Under the pieces are notes generated by a model. That model was given only the letters and a program-made list of their open reading frames with translations, searched no databases and was not told the origin of the DNA. A program made the position numbers and the translations under genes. A stretch of 64,000 bases of DNA. It comes from DAOTWC01 sp048499435. GTDB taxonomy: Bacteria > Chloroflexota > Anaerolineae > Aggregatilineales > Phototrophicaceae. Shown here piece by piece: positions 8,441 to 17,204 of the stretch. Within the stretch, counting starts at the first letter, position 1, and each line of letters starts with the position of its first letter. The stretch spans positions 62,001 to 126,000 of the forward strand of contig JASNZW010000009.1 of NCBI GenBank assembly GCA_048499435.1, in the 5' to 3' direction.

Positions 8441-11179
8441 TTACAACTGAAGCTCAGCCTGCATCAGGCTGCCGTCAGTGGTGAGCTGAACGGTGAAGCC
8501 CAGCTTCTCGAAGATGTGGTGCATGTCCTTGTGCGCCGGCAGCATCGCCGCATGGACGGTGCGCAGCCCTTCGTCGCGCGCGTACTGCAGCAGCCGCCGC
8601 ACCAGCTCTGTGCCCAGGCCCTGCCCCTGGCGCGCGTCTGTGACCAGCACCGTGACGTCGGCGGCGTGCGTGCCGTGCAGCTTGCTCAGCCGCCCGGCGG
8701 CGATGATCTCGCGCGCGCCGTTGGCCGGGTCCTCCGCCACGCCCACCAGCACCATCTCGCGCGCGTAGTCAATAAAGCAGATGCGCGACAGGCGCTCGTG
8801 CGCCACGCGCTGGCTCAGCTTGATCGGGTCAAAGTAGCGCATAACGACCGTGCGGTCAGACAGCGTCTCGTGGAAGCGCACCATCAGCGGCTCGTCCTCC
8901 GGGCGGATCGGCCGGATCGTCACCGCGTCGCCGTTTCGCATCGTCCACTGGGCCACATACTGCGCCGGGTACGCGCGGATCGCCAGCGGCGGGATGTCCT
9001 CTTCGCGCACGTCCGGCGGGTAGAGCAGCACGCGCGCGTCCAGCGCCAGGATCGAATCGGGCGTGGCCAGCAGCGGGTTGATGTCAATCTCTTTGATGAA
9101 GCGCTGCTCCGCCACGATCTGGCTGAAGCGCACCAGCAGCTTCTCCAGCCCGGCCAGGTCCACCGGCCGTTCGCCGCGCACACCCTTCAGCGCCGTGTGG
9201 ATTTTGGTCTGCTCCATCATGCGCCGCGCCAGCGTGGTGTTCAGCGGCGGCAGCGCCAGCGCGCGGTCCTTGAACACCTCGACCAGCGTGCCGCCCGTGC
9301 CGAACAGCAGCACCGGGCCGAACTGCGCGTCGGCGCTGCACCCGACGATCAGCTCGTAGCCTTTGAGCTTGACCATTGGCTGCACGTTCACGCCGTGAAA
9401 ATGCTCCACGCCCACGCGGTCGCGCACCGCGCCTTTGATCGCCCAGAAAGCCTCGCGCACCGCTTCGGGGTCCGCCAGGTTGAGGCGCACGCCGCCGATG
9501 TCGGTCTTGTGCGTGATCGTCTCGGAGTGGATTTTGAGCACCACCGGGTAGCCGAGCTGCTCGGCGGCCATCACCGCCTCATCCTCAGTGGTGGCGACGA
9601 ACATCGGCGTGGTCGGGATGCCGTAGGCCGCCAGAATCTGCTTGGATTCGTACTCGGTGAGGATCGTGCGGCCCTGCTGGCGGGCGTGGCTGATGATCTC
9701 GTGGGCCAGCGCGGTGTTGTGCTGCTGCTGGTCGTCGGCGTCGGTCAGCGCCGGCGTCTCGTAGATGCCGCGCAGGTTGTAGCTGTAGCGCCACATATAG
9801 TTGAACAGGCGCGTGGCGGTGTCGGGGTATTCAAACGTGGGGATGTTGGCGCGGTTGAGGATGCCCACGCCAGCGGCGACGTCGCTGCCGCCCATCCAGC
9901 TCGCCAGCACCGGCTTGCCCTCGATCTGCGCGTAGGGGCGCAGCAGCTCGGCGGTGCGGGTGGGGTCGCTCATGGCCTGCGGCGTGAGGATCACCAGCAG
10001 GCCGTCGCTGTTGGGGTCGTTGGCGGCGATCTCCAGCGACTGCGCGTAGCGCTCTGGCGCGGCGTCGCCCAGGATATCCACCGGGTTGCCGTGGCTCCAG
10101 TGTTCGGGCAGCAGCGCGTTGAGCGCCGCCATCGTTGCGTCGGAAAGCTGCGCCAGCTCGCCGCCCTGCGTGATGAGGGCGTCGGTCGCCAGCACGCCGG
10201 GGCCGCCGGCGTTGGTGAGGATCGTCAGGCGCGGCCCGCGCGGGCGCGGCTGTTTGGCCAGCACCTCGGCGGTGTGGAAGATGTCGGAGATGCTGTTGAC
10301 GCGCAGCACGCCGACGCGGCGGAAGGCGGCCTCCAGCACCTCGTCGCTGCCGGTGAGCGAGCCGGTGTGGCTGGCGGCGGCCTGCGCGGCGGCCTCGGTG
10401 CGCCCGGCCTTGATGACGATCACCGGTTTGGTGAAGGCCACTTCGCGCGCGGCGGACAGGAACGAGCGCGCGTTGCCCACCGATTCCATGTAGATCACGA
10501 TGCTGCTGGTGCGCGGGTCCTCGCCCAGGTAGTGAATGAGGTCGCCCCAGTCCACATCGAGCATCGAGCCGATGGAGATGAAGGCGCTGAAGCCCACGTT
10601 TTCCTGGAAGCTCCAGTCCAGCACTGAGGTACACAGCGCGCCGCTCTGGCTGATAAAGCCGACGTTGCCGGGGCGCGCCATCGCGCTGGCAAAGGTGGCG
10701 TTGAGGCCGATAGGCGGCATCATCACGCCCAGGCAGTTGGGGCCGATGATGCGCATATTGCCGCGCTGCGCCTGCTCCATAATCTGGCGTTCGAGTTCCG
10801 CGCCCTGCGGCCCGCGCTCTTTAAAGCCGGCGGAGATGACGATCGCGCCGGGCACGCCCGCGTCCACGCACTCGCCGATGATGCCGGGCACGGAGGGCGC
10901 GGGCGTGACGATCACGGCCAGGTCCACCTGTTCCGGGATGGCGGCGACGCTGGGGTAAGCGCGGATGCCCAGCACGCTGCTGCGCTTGGGGTTGACCGGA
11001 AAGACCGTCCCGCCGAACTGGCTGCTGATGAGGTTCCAGAGAATGGTGCGGCCAACGCTGCCTTCCTTCTCGGTCGCGCCGATAACCGCGACCGATTTCG
11101 GCTTGAAGATGGCGTCGAGCGTCTGATACCGGTAGCGCAGCCCCGCGCGCACGGGGGTGTTGGCTGTTATCTGATCCAT
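8441..11179 (-). CDS. Fused ADP-forming acyl-CoA synthetase / GNAT acetyltransferase (Pat/PatZ type)
   Basis: This 912-residue cytoplasmic protein joins an NDP-forming acyl-CoA synthetase (alpha then beta parts) to a C-terminal GNAT domain. The N-terminal CoA-binding fold shows SVAVIGATEKEGSVGRTI and IIGPNCLGVMMP; the succinyl-CoA-ligase-like part has the phospho-histidine motif ASHTGSLTGSD with H271; an ATP-grasp part follows (ILTEYESKQILAAYGIPTTP, YPVVLKIHSETITHKTDIGG); the GNAT domain begins near VTIRPIRPEDEP and has the acetyl-CoA loop ARQGQGLGTELVRRLL. Proteins of this plan acetylate lysines, for instance on acetyl-CoA synthetase, or make acetate and ATP from acetyl-CoA. Because the histidine is kept, both activities are possible here. 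GGAGGA lies five bases before the ATG. It is transcribed alone. Confidence 0.88.
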   Translation of the reverse strand: MDQITANTPVRAGLRYRYQTLDAIFKPKSVAVIGATEKEGSVGRTILWNLISSQFGGTVFPVNPKRSSVLGIRAYPSVAAIPEQVDLAVIVTPAPSVPGIIGECVDAGVPGAIVISAGFKERGPQGAELERQIMEQAQRGNMRIIGPNCLGVMMPPIGLNATFASAMARPGNVGFISQSGALCTSVLDWSFQENVGFSAFISIGSMLDVDWGDLIHYLGEDPRTSSIVIYMESVGNARSFLSAAREVAFTKPVIVIKAGRTEAAAQAAASHTGSLTGSDEVLEAAFRRVGVLRVNSISDIFHTAEVLAKQPRPRGPRLTILTNAGGPGVLATDALITQGGELAQLSDATMAALNALLPEHWSHGNPVDILGDAAPERYAQSLEIAANDPNSDGLLVILTPQAMSDPTRTAELLRPYAQIEGKPVLASWMGGSDVAAGVGILNRANIPTFEYPDTATRLFNYMWRYSYNLRGIYETPALTDADDQQQHNTALAHEIISHARQQGRTILTEYESKQILAAYGIPTTPMFVATTEDEAVMAAEQLGYPVVLKIHSETITHKTDIGGVRLNLADPEAVREAFWAIKGAVRDRVGVEHFHGVNVQPMVKLKGYELIVGCSADAQFGPVLLFGTGGTLVEVFKDRALALPPLNTTLARRMMEQTKIHTALKGVRGERPVDLAGLEKLLVRFSQIVAEQRFIKEIDINPLLATPDSILALDARVLLYPPDVREEDIPPLAIRAYPAQYVAQWTMRNGDAVTIRPIRPEDEPLMVRFHETLSDRTVVMRYFDPIKLSQRVAHERLSRICFIDYAREMVLVGVAEDPANGAREIIAAGRLSKLHGTHAADVTVLVTDARQGQGLGTELVRRLLQYARDEGLRTVHAAMLPAHKDMHHIFEKLGFTVQLTTDGSLMQAELQL

Positions 11180-11390
11180 AAAAATCCTCCGGGGAAGCTG
11201 GGTGCGGAATAAACGGGCAGGCGAACCGCGCGGCGGCGGGCCTGCTGACTCTCAGCGTCAGGTGGCGGCGCACATCACCGTTTATTGTACCCCCGGAGTT
11301 GGCCGCCGGTCACGATGTAGAATGACACCGGCCAGGCATGCCTTAAATCCGTAGTCGGCGGGCGCGCGCGCGCCTGAATCCCCAACCGCA

Positions 11391-11609
11391 ACCTCACCCC
11401 TAAATCCCCGACAAAACCTCACCCCTAAATCCCCGACAAAACCTCACCCCTAACTCCCCTCTCCATAAGAGAGGGGACTTGCGGCCGCGCACTTGCTTGT
11501 CTCCCCCTCTCCCCACGGAGAGGGGGCCGGGGGGTGAGGTTGCGCGTGGGGCCGGGGGGTGAGGTTGCGCATAGCCGGGGGGTGAGATCTCGTGGCCGGG
11601 GGGTGAGGT
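11391..11609. repeat. Palindromic repeat, one full unit with half-units on both sides
   Basis: Two 28-base direct copies of ACCTCACCCCTAAATCCCCG-type half-units precede a full unit, followed by four GGCCGGGGGGTGAG-type half-units. One hairpin centre reads CCATAAGAG instead of CCATAGGAG. The gap 11180-11390 upstream holds no other recognisable structure. Confidence 0.88.
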
Positions 11610-11638
11610 CTCGTGGCCGCACACGCCCGGCGCGGCCC

Positions 11639-12688
11639 TCACTCTGTCAGCGTGACCTTGACGATCCCGCGCGGCTGGTCGGGGTCGAAGCCCTTCGCCA
11701 GCGTCAGGCCGTAGGCGAACAACTGCCCCGGCATGACCGCCGCCACCGGCGACAGCCACTCTGGGATGCCAGCGGGCAGCGGCAGCGGCGTCTGCGCCAG
11801 CGCCAGCGCGTCCGCGTCGGCGGCGATAACGATCAGCTCAGCGCCGCGCCGCCGCAGCTCGCGCAGGAACGTGACCAGCTCAGCAGTCAGGTCGCCGTCG
11901 GCCACCACCGCCAGCACCGGGAAGCCGTGCGCCACCAGCGCCACCGGCCCGTGCTGAAAATCGGCGCTGGAGTACGGCTCGGCCAGGATGTACGTCAGCT
12001 CTTTGAGCTTAAGCGCGATCTCGTAGGCGGTGGCGTAGTTGTAACCCCGGCTGAGCGTGACACACGCCTCCACATACCGGTAGCGCTCGGCGGCCTGCGC
12101 GACCGCGTCGGCGCGCGCGGCAATCGTCTCCAGCGCGGCGGGCAGCGCGGCGAGCTGAGCAAAGCGGTCGTCGTCCTGCGCCAGCGCCGCGCTGAGCATG
12201 GCGATCGCCAGCAGCGACGTAGTGTAGGTCTTGGTGGCGGCGACAGCGCGCTCCACGCCCGCGCACAGGTTGATCGTGTACTCGGCGGCCTGCGCCAGCG
12301 GCGAGTTGGGATCGTTGGTGAAGGCGACGGTCAGCGCGCCCTGGCGGCGGCCTTCGGCCACCACCGCCACGATATCGGGCGACTGGCCAGACTGGCTGAT
12401 GGCCAGCACCAGCGCCCCGCCGATCTGCGGCGGCTGCGCGTAGAGCGTGTACAACGACGGCGTCGCCAGTGCCACCGGCAGCCGGTTGGCCGCGCCGAAC
12501 AGGTACTGGCCGTAGCGCGCGGCGTTGTCGGACGTGCCGCGCGCGGCGATCAGGATGTACTGCGGCGCGCGCGCGCGGATGGCCGCCGCCACGCGCTCAA
12601 CGACGGCGCGCTCGCTTGCGAGCAGGCGGCGCAGCGCCGCTGGCTGCTCCAGGATTTCGCTTTTGAGGAATGGCTGGCTGTTGGTCAT
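11639..12688 (-). CDS. SIS-domain glucosamine-6-phosphate isomerase/deaminase-like protein
   Basis: The 349-residue protein has two SIS sugar-isomerase domains like the C-terminal half of GlmS but lacks the glutaminase domain, the plan of NagB-II/AgaS deaminases. Visible blocks are the N-terminal MTNSQPFLKSEILEQPAAL, the sugar-phosphate site LAISQSGQSPDIVAV, AVAATKTYTTSLLAI, the KLKELTYILAEPYSSADF glutamate helix followed by QHGPVALV, and the C-terminal DPDQPRGIVKVTLTE with the conserved lysine. It would act on an amino-sugar phosphate in the cytoplasm. I start at the ATG at 12688; the frame continues upstream to 12838 but that part is repeat-derived. The nearest sugar enzymes (GHMP kinase, ribokinase) are kilobases away, so no operon context supports a substrate. 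AgaS-like activity cannot be separated from NagB-II-like activity by eye. Confidence 0.83.
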   Translation of the reverse strand: MTNSQPFLKSEILEQPAALRRLLASERAVVERVAAAIRARAPQYILIAARGTSDNAARYGQYLFGAANRLPVALATPSLYTLYAQPPQIGGALVLAISQSGQSPDIVAVVAEGRRQGALTVAFTNDPNSPLAQAAEYTINLCAGVERAVAATKTYTTSLLAIAMLSAALAQDDDRFAQLAALPAALETIAARADAVAQAAERYRYVEACVTLSRGYNYATAYEIALKLKELTYILAEPYSSADFQHGPVALVAHGFPVLAVVADGDLTAELVTFLRELRRRGAELIVIAADADALALAQTPLPLPAGIPEWLSPVAAVMPGQLFAYGLTLAKGFDPDQPRGIVKVTLTE

Positions 12689-12769
12689 GAGGGTGCTTTC
12701 TGTGTGCCCTGCGCTGTGCCGTATATGATAGCGCAGAAAGGCGGTTTGACCTTGCCGCGCGGCGGCACA

Positions 12770-12799
12770 GCCGCGCCGCTGAAGCGCCAATGAAACCGC
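12770..12799. repeat. Second short repeat motif, copy 1
   Basis: The 30-base segment contains GCGCCGCTGAAGCG and a following AATGAAACCGC. It is nearly identical to 25181-25210 and matches the reverse complement of two segments at 15669-15717. Confidence 0.6.
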
Positions 12800-12818
12800 A
12801 GCCCCCGACCGCACAGCA

Positions 12819-13059
12819 ACCTCACCCCCCGGCCCCACGCAACCTCACCCCCCGGCCCCCTCTCCATGGGGAGAGGGGGAGACAAGCAAGCGCGCGGCTG
12901 CAAGTCCCCTGCTGACCTCACCCCCCGGCCACGAAACCTCACCCCCCGGCCCCTGCGAGACCTCACCCCCCGGCCCCCTCTCCATGGGGAGAGGGGGAGA
13001 CAAGCAAGCGCGCGGCTGCAAGTCCCCTCTCCTATGGAGAGGGGATTTAGGGGTGAGGT
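12819..13059. repeat. Palindromic repeat, two units
   Basis: Two units in the ACCTCACCCCCCGGCC to GGGGTGAGGT orientation; the first is cut short after CAAGTCCCCTGC, the second is complete (12960-13059). Confidence 0.88.
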
Positions 13060-13103
13060 TGCGCCCCGCCGGCCCCGCCAACGTTACGTTTCGCCGCCCT
13101 GAA

Positions 13104-13123
13104 GTGTGTTAGAATAAACACAC
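13104..13123 (+). promoter_or_regulatory. Small inverted repeat and possible -10 before the PHAX-like gene
   Basis: GTGTGTT (13104-13110) and AACACAC (13117-13123) form a seven-base inverted repeat around AGAATA; the TAGAAT it contains (13110-13115) resembles a -10 box. No convincing -35 was found. Confidence 0.35.
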
Positions 13124-13159
13124 AAGGATGCCTCATTGTGAGCTGACACCGGGGCTGGA

Positions 13160-14221
13160 ATGGACCACAACTCGACCGCAGACAAAACGCCAGCCAGCAG
13201 CGGCAAACCCAAAAAGCGCCAGCCCAGCGAGGCCTATAAAGTCGCCAAAGAGATCGCCGCCAAGCTAGGCGAAACCGCCGCCAGCCCTATCCGCCAGATC
13301 AGCGTGCTGGTGCGCCACTACGGCCCGGACTACACGCGAGCGCTGCTCAACGAGGTGCTGCTGATCGAAAAGCAGGGCGGCCTGCTGGTCAGCGACGGCC
13401 AGCGCCGCCGCACGCCCGGCGGCGTCTACTTCTTCCTGGCCAAAAGCCGCATGACCAACGACGAACGCCGCCAACTGCTGCCCACGCAGTATGACCGCAC
13501 GAAAGCCGCTAAAGCGCGCAAACGCCAGCAGGCCAGCCAGCCGCTGCACCTGGATTGGGACGCGCGCCAGGCGGTCATCGCACCGCTGCTGGCGCAGCAA
13601 GGAGCTGTTGACACCGTGAAGATCACGCTGATTGGCCGCCCCGGCGCGGTTGAAGTCGTTAACGACACGGCCATCACGGCGATGGCGCACAGCGCCGGCG
13701 CGCCGACCCTGCCGCGCGGCGTCCCCCCCCTGCCCCAGACGCCCACCATCTACACCGTGTATATCGCCGGCAAACAGTGGGCGAAGGTGCAGCCAGCGCT
13801 GGCTGCCGACCCCGACGACGTTCTGATTGTCGAGGGCCTGTGCGCCTTCGACAGCGACCTGGGCGCGGTCGCCGTGTTCGCCATGAGCGCCACCACCCGC
13901 AAGCTGGCCGCCGCCAAACAGCAGACAAAAAAGCAGGCCGCCAGCGACAGCGGCGCGCCCGCTGACCAGGCCGCGCCGCCCACAGAGGAAGCGCCCGCCC
14001 CCCCTGCCCCGGCCCCGCTGCCGGCCATCGTGGACAGCATGACGCCTGAGGACGCCCGCAAGCTGCGCGAGCTGCACGCTTCGGCGGCGCTGTTCCGGCA
14101 GAAACTGGCGGCAATTGAGGCGAAACCCGAAGATCAGCGCTTCGGCCTGGAAATGACGCGCAAGCTGCTGCACACCCTGGAAACCGAAATCGCCGCGCTG
14201 GCGGACAAATACAGCGGCTGA
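13160..14221 (+). CDS. Protein with a PHAX-type RNA-binding domain
   Basis: The 353-residue protein starts with a region (about residues 25-125) that strongly resembles the RNA-binding domain of the eukaryotic snRNA export adaptor PHAX: an amphipathic helix IRQISVLVRHYGPDYTRALL, an IEKQGGLL turn, then the diagnostic DGQRRRTPGGVYFFLAKS (residues 79-96) and a basic helix DRTKAAKARKRQQ. In PHAX this domain binds single-stranded RNA without strong sequence preference. The middle (about 130-255) is a beta-rich domain of unknown type, then a Pro/Ala-rich linker and a C-terminal helical hairpin (residues 295-350). There is no signal peptide, so it should act on RNA or the ribosome in the cytoplasm. 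It is a single gene between repeat blocks and two CBS genes that converge on it. The domain match is from motif memory, not a search. A standard ribosome site is not obvious at the ATG. Confidence 0.78.
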   Translation: MDHNSTADKTPASSGKPKKRQPSEAYKVAKEIAAKLGETAASPIRQISVLVRHYGPDYTRALLNEVLLIEKQGGLLVSDGQRRRTPGGVYFFLAKSRMTNDERRQLLPTQYDRTKAAKARKRQQASQPLHLDWDARQAVIAPLLAQQGAVDTVKITLIGRPGAVEVVNDTAITAMAHSAGAPTLPRGVPPLPQTPTIYTVYIAGKQWAKVQPALAADPDDVLIVEGLCAFDSDLGAVAVFAMSATTRKLAAAKQQTKKQAASDSGAPADQAAPPTEEAPAPPAPAPLPAIVDSMTPEDARKLRELHASAALFRQKLAAIEAKPEDQRFGLEMTRKLLHTLETEIAALADKYSG

Positions 14222-14269
14222 AACGCGCGCCTCTTTATGACTATGCGAAGGGAGTGGCGGCTGGCGCGG

Positions 14270-14731
14270 CTAGTCGCTCGTTGGCGGCCCGGCGCTGCCC
14301 GTCTGTTCGCGCGCCTGCTGCCGCTTCTGCAGATTCATGAACGCCACCAGAATGTCCGACGTGGTGACGATGCCGACCAGCGTCTCGCTGCGCATCACCG
14401 GCAGGCTGCTGATATGGCTCTTGAGCATCAGCCGCGCCGCTTCCTCAACCGGCGTGTCCGGCTCGACCACGATCGGCGCCGGCGTCATCATGGCGCGCAC
14501 CAGCAGCTTGTTCACCAGCTCGTCGTCCTGCCAGCGCTCGCGCAGAATGTAGGGTGAGTTCAGCGCGGTGCGGCAGTCGCGGTCGCTGATGATGCCTACC
14601 AGGTGGCCATCCACCCCCAGCACCGGCAGATGATGGCAGCCGACCTGCTCCATCAGCTCCAGCGCCGAGCGCAGGGTATCGTCCTGGTCAATGGTGACGG
14701 GCCGCGCCGTCATGATGTCGCCTACATACAT
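14270..14731 (-). CDS. CBS-domain pair protein (second of two)
   Basis: A 153-residue stand-alone Bateman module: two CBS domains with the motifs MTARPVTIDQDDTLRSALELM and HHLPVLGVDGHLVGIISDRD, then MMTPAPIVVEPDTPVEEAARLM and SSLPVMRSETLVGIVTTSDI. Such modules bind adenine nucleotides and sense energy state or regulate partner proteins. The ATG at 14731 has GGAGAG eight bases upstream; the longer frame to 14797 overlaps the upstream gene. It is co-directional with and 62 bases after the paralogous CBS gene, so the two are probably one operon. No enzyme or channel partner is attached. Confidence 0.88.
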   Translation of the reverse strand: MYVGDIMTARPVTIDQDDTLRSALELMEQVGCHHLPVLGVDGHLVGIISDRDCRTALNSPYILRERWQDDELVNKLLVRAMMTPAPIVVEPDTPVEEAARLMLKSHISSLPVMRSETLVGIVTTSDILVAFMNLQKRQQAREQTGSAGPPTSD

Positions 14732-14793
14732 ATACTGCTCTCCAGGCTGCTGGCCGCCGCGCCGCGCAGCGAACGCCGGCGCGGGCGGCAAGC

Positions 14794-15231
14794 TCACCCT
14801 TGAGGCGCGCTGCCGCGCGTGGTCACCAGCATCCGAAACACATCCGACTCCGTCAGCATGCCCACCAGGTGGCCATCGCTGTCCAGCACCGGCAGGCCGC
14901 TCACCTTACTTTCCAGCATGGTCTGCGCCGCGTCAATGATGGATGTGTCTGGCCGCACGCTGAGCACCTTGCGCGTCATGACCTTCTCGACCGTAAGCTG
15001 CGCCCACAGGTAGTTCAGCTCCCAGATGCTCAGGGTCGTGGCGTCCGACGGGCTGGCTTCGCGCACATCGCCAATGGTCACGATGCCCACCAGGGCGCCG
15101 TCCTCCAGCACTGGCAGGCGGCGAATGCCCTTTTCTTTCATAATCTGGTGCGCCGCGCTGATCGACGTCGCCGGAGACACGCTGATGACAGGGCTGGTCA
15201 TCCACTCTTTTACAAGAATCGTCTCTAACAT
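14794..15231 (-). CDS. CBS-domain pair protein (first of two)
   Basis: A 145-residue Bateman module, similar to the gene downstream and probably its paralogue. The first CBS domain shows MTSPVISVSPATSISAAHQI and IRRLPVLEDGALVGIVTIGD; the second MTRKVLSVRPDTSIIDAAQT and SGLPVLDSDGHLVGMLTESD. Both ligand sites contain the TxGD or TESD-type ends typical of nucleotide-binding CBS domains. The start at 15231 has GGAGGTGG upstream. An AT-richer stretch at 15300-15345 probably holds the promoter of the pair. Function beyond ligand sensing is not deducible. Confidence 0.88.
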   Translation of the reverse strand: MLETILVKEWMTSPVISVSPATSISAAHQIMKEKGIRRLPVLEDGALVGIVTIGDVREASPSDATTLSIWELNYLWAQLTVEKVMTRKVLSVRPDTSIIDAAQTMLESKVSGLPVLDSDGHLVGMLTESDVFRMLVTTRGSAPQG

Positions 15232-15391
15232 AATACTCCACCTCCAGACTGAGCCAGCGCGCGTTGTATGCCGCCCATTAACGGCGCAGGTATGATAACC
15301 ATACGGTTTTACCCTCAAACATTGGTACTGCGAATTGGGTGATCTATGTCATTTAAGGGCGCGGCCGCGCGCTAACCACGCCCCCCGGCTG

Positions 15392-15664
15392 ACCTCACCC
15401 CCCCCGGCTACGCAACCTCACCCCCCGGCCCCCTCTCCATAGGGAGAGGGGGAGACAAGTAAGCGCGGAACCAAGTCCCCTCTCCTACGGAGAGGGGATT
15501 TAGGGGTGAGGTTGTGTACCTCACCCCCCGGCCCCCTCTCCATAGGGAGAGGGGGAGACAAATAAGCGCGGCTGCAAGTCCCCTCTCCTACGGAGAGGGG
15601 ATTTAGGGGTGAGGTTTCTATAGGGCTTTAGGGGTGAGGTTTCTATGGGGCTTTAGGGGTGAGA
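15392..15664. repeat. Palindromic repeat, two units plus tail copies
   Basis: Two units in the ACCTCACCCCCCGGCC orientation (hairpin centres CCATAGGGAG and CCTACGGAG), followed by two 22-base tail copies of the form TTTCTATAGGGCTTTAGGGG. Confidence 0.88.
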
Positions 15665-15668
15665 TCGC

Positions 15669-15717
15669 GTTACCGCTTCAGCGGACGCGGCCCCGTTACC
15701 GCTTCAGCGGCGCGGGT
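15669..15717. repeat. Second short repeat motif, two tandem copies
   Basis: Two copies of CGTTACCGCTTCAGCGG (15669 and 15701) in the opposite orientation to the copies at 12770 and 25181. The rest of the gap to 15880 holds nothing I recognise. Confidence 0.55.
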
Positions 15718-15880
15718 TGCCCCCTACTGATAGCTGTCAGCGCCAGCCGTGATACTTTCCACTGTCACGAACGCGCGTTGTGCGCTAGGCTTAGGGCGTC
15801 TGACGACCGCTTGAACGCCGCACCCCCGCCCTGCGCGGCGCGGCCAGGACCCGGCGGCATAACCCAGGGAACAACCCCGC

Positions 15881-17194
15881 ATGATTACAAAGTGGAAAAT
15901 GAATACAATCAGCGCTGATGAGGCCGCCGGCCTGATTCAGTCTGGCCAGCGCCTCTTTACAACCGGCAACTGCTCCACGCCCATTCGCTTTATCGAGGCG
16001 CTGGTGCGCCGCGCCAGCGAAGTCGAACGGGTGGAGATGGTCCAACTGCTCGACATGGGGCCGTCCGGCTATATCACGCCGCAGATGTCCGAACACATCC
16101 GCGTCAACGCCATGTTCATCAGCGGCAACGTGCGCCAGGCGATCAACGACGGCCTGGCGGACTTCACGCCCATCTTCCTGTCCGAAATCCCTAAGCTGTT
16201 CCGCAGCGGGCGCGTGCCGCTGGACGTGGCCGTGATCCACGTCAGCCCGCCGGACCAGCACGGCTACTGCTCGTATGGCGTGGAAGTGGGCGTGAGCAAG
16301 ACCGCCGCCGAACACGCGAAAATGATTATTGCCGAAGTTAACCCCAACATGCCGCGCACGCTGGGCGACAGCTTTATTCACGTCAGCCAGATTGACTATT
16401 TCATCGAGGTGGACTACGAGCTGCCAGAGGTCAGGCCGGAGCCGGCCAGCGAGATTCAGGACCGCATCGCCGGGCATATCGCCACCATCGTGCCAGACGC
16501 CGCCACGCTCCAGCTCGGCATCGGCGGCATCCCGAACGCGGTGCTGCGCCGCCTGACCGACCACAAGAACCTGGGCATCCACACCGAGCTGTTCTCTGAC
16601 GGCGTGATCGACATGATCGAGGCCGGCATCATCACCAACGCCGCCAAGACTATCCACACCGGCAAGGTAGTGGCGGGCTTCGTGCTGGGGTCGCGCCGGC
16701 TGTTCCGCTACATCCACGACAACCCGATCTTCGAGTTCCACCCGACCGAGTACGTCAACGACCCGTTCGTGATCGCCCGCAACGACCGCATGGTGTCGGT
16801 CAACTCCGCGCTGGAGGTAGACCTCACCGGCCAGGTGTGCGCCGACAGCATCGGCCCGCGCTTCTTCTCTGGCGTCGGCGGCCAGCTCGATTTCGTGCGC
16901 GGCGCGGCGCGCAGCAAGGACGGCCGCACCATCATCGCGCTGCCCAGCACCGCCCGCGACGGCACGGTCAGCCGTATCGTGCCGCAGCTTCGGCCCGGCG
17001 CGGGCGTGACCACCGGCCGCAACGACGTACACTGCATCGCCACCGAGTACGGCATCGTGGACCTGTGGGGCCGTTCGATCGCCGAGCGCGTTCAGGCGCT
17101 GGTGAGCATCGCCCACCCCGATTTCCGCGAGGGCCTGCTGGCCTACGCGCGCGAGCAGAATTACATCAGCCGGGTGTACGCCGCCGGCGGGTGA
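15881..17194 (+). CDS. Acetyl-CoA hydrolase/transferase family CoA-transferase (4-hydroxybutyrate CoA-transferase-like)
   Basis: Class I CoA-transferases move CoA from acetyl-CoA to an organic acid through a glutamyl-CoA enzyme intermediate. The 437-residue protein has the family's N-terminal GNCSTPIRFIEALVRRA, the AVIHVSPPDQHGYCSYGVEV block, the glycine-rich LQLGIGGIPNAVL, the catalytic glutamate in HTELFSDGVIDMIEAG (E236 from this start, close to E238 of the clostridial 4-hydroxybutyrate enzyme), and C-terminal DVHCIATEYGIVDLWGRS. It resembles 4-hydroxybutyrate or butyrate:acetate transferases more than acetyl-CoA hydrolase. A second ATG at 15899 is possible; neither has a strong ribosome site, the first having AGGG about ten bases upstream. 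It is a single gene convergent with the amylosucrase operon, ten bases apart. The acid substrate is not certain. Confidence 0.88.
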   Translation: MITKWKMNTISADEAAGLIQSGQRLFTTGNCSTPIRFIEALVRRASEVERVEMVQLLDMGPSGYITPQMSEHIRVNAMFISGNVRQAINDGLADFTPIFLSEIPKLFRSGRVPLDVAVIHVSPPDQHGYCSYGVEVGVSKTAAEHAKMIIAEVNPNMPRTLGDSFIHVSQIDYFIEVDYELPEVRPEPASEIQDRIAGHIATIVPDAATLQLGIGGIPNAVLRRLTDHKNLGIHTELFSDGVIDMIEAGIITNAAKTIHTGKVVAGFVLGSRRLFRYIHDNPIFEFHPTEYVNDPFVIARNDRMVSVNSALEVDLTGQVCADSIGPRFFSGVGGQLDFVRGAARSKDGRTIIALPSTARDGTVSRIVPQLRPGAGVTTGRNDVHCIATEYGIVDLWGRSIAERVQALVSIAHPDFREGLLAYAREQNYISRVYAAGG

Positions 17195-17204
17195 AGGCCA
17201 GCCG

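Noticed and set aside
7952..10627. 891-residue open frame opposite the acyl-CoA synthetase/GNAT gene
   Set aside because: It runs through a terminator, a repeat block and the antisense of a clearly homologous gene; no known domain or start signal.
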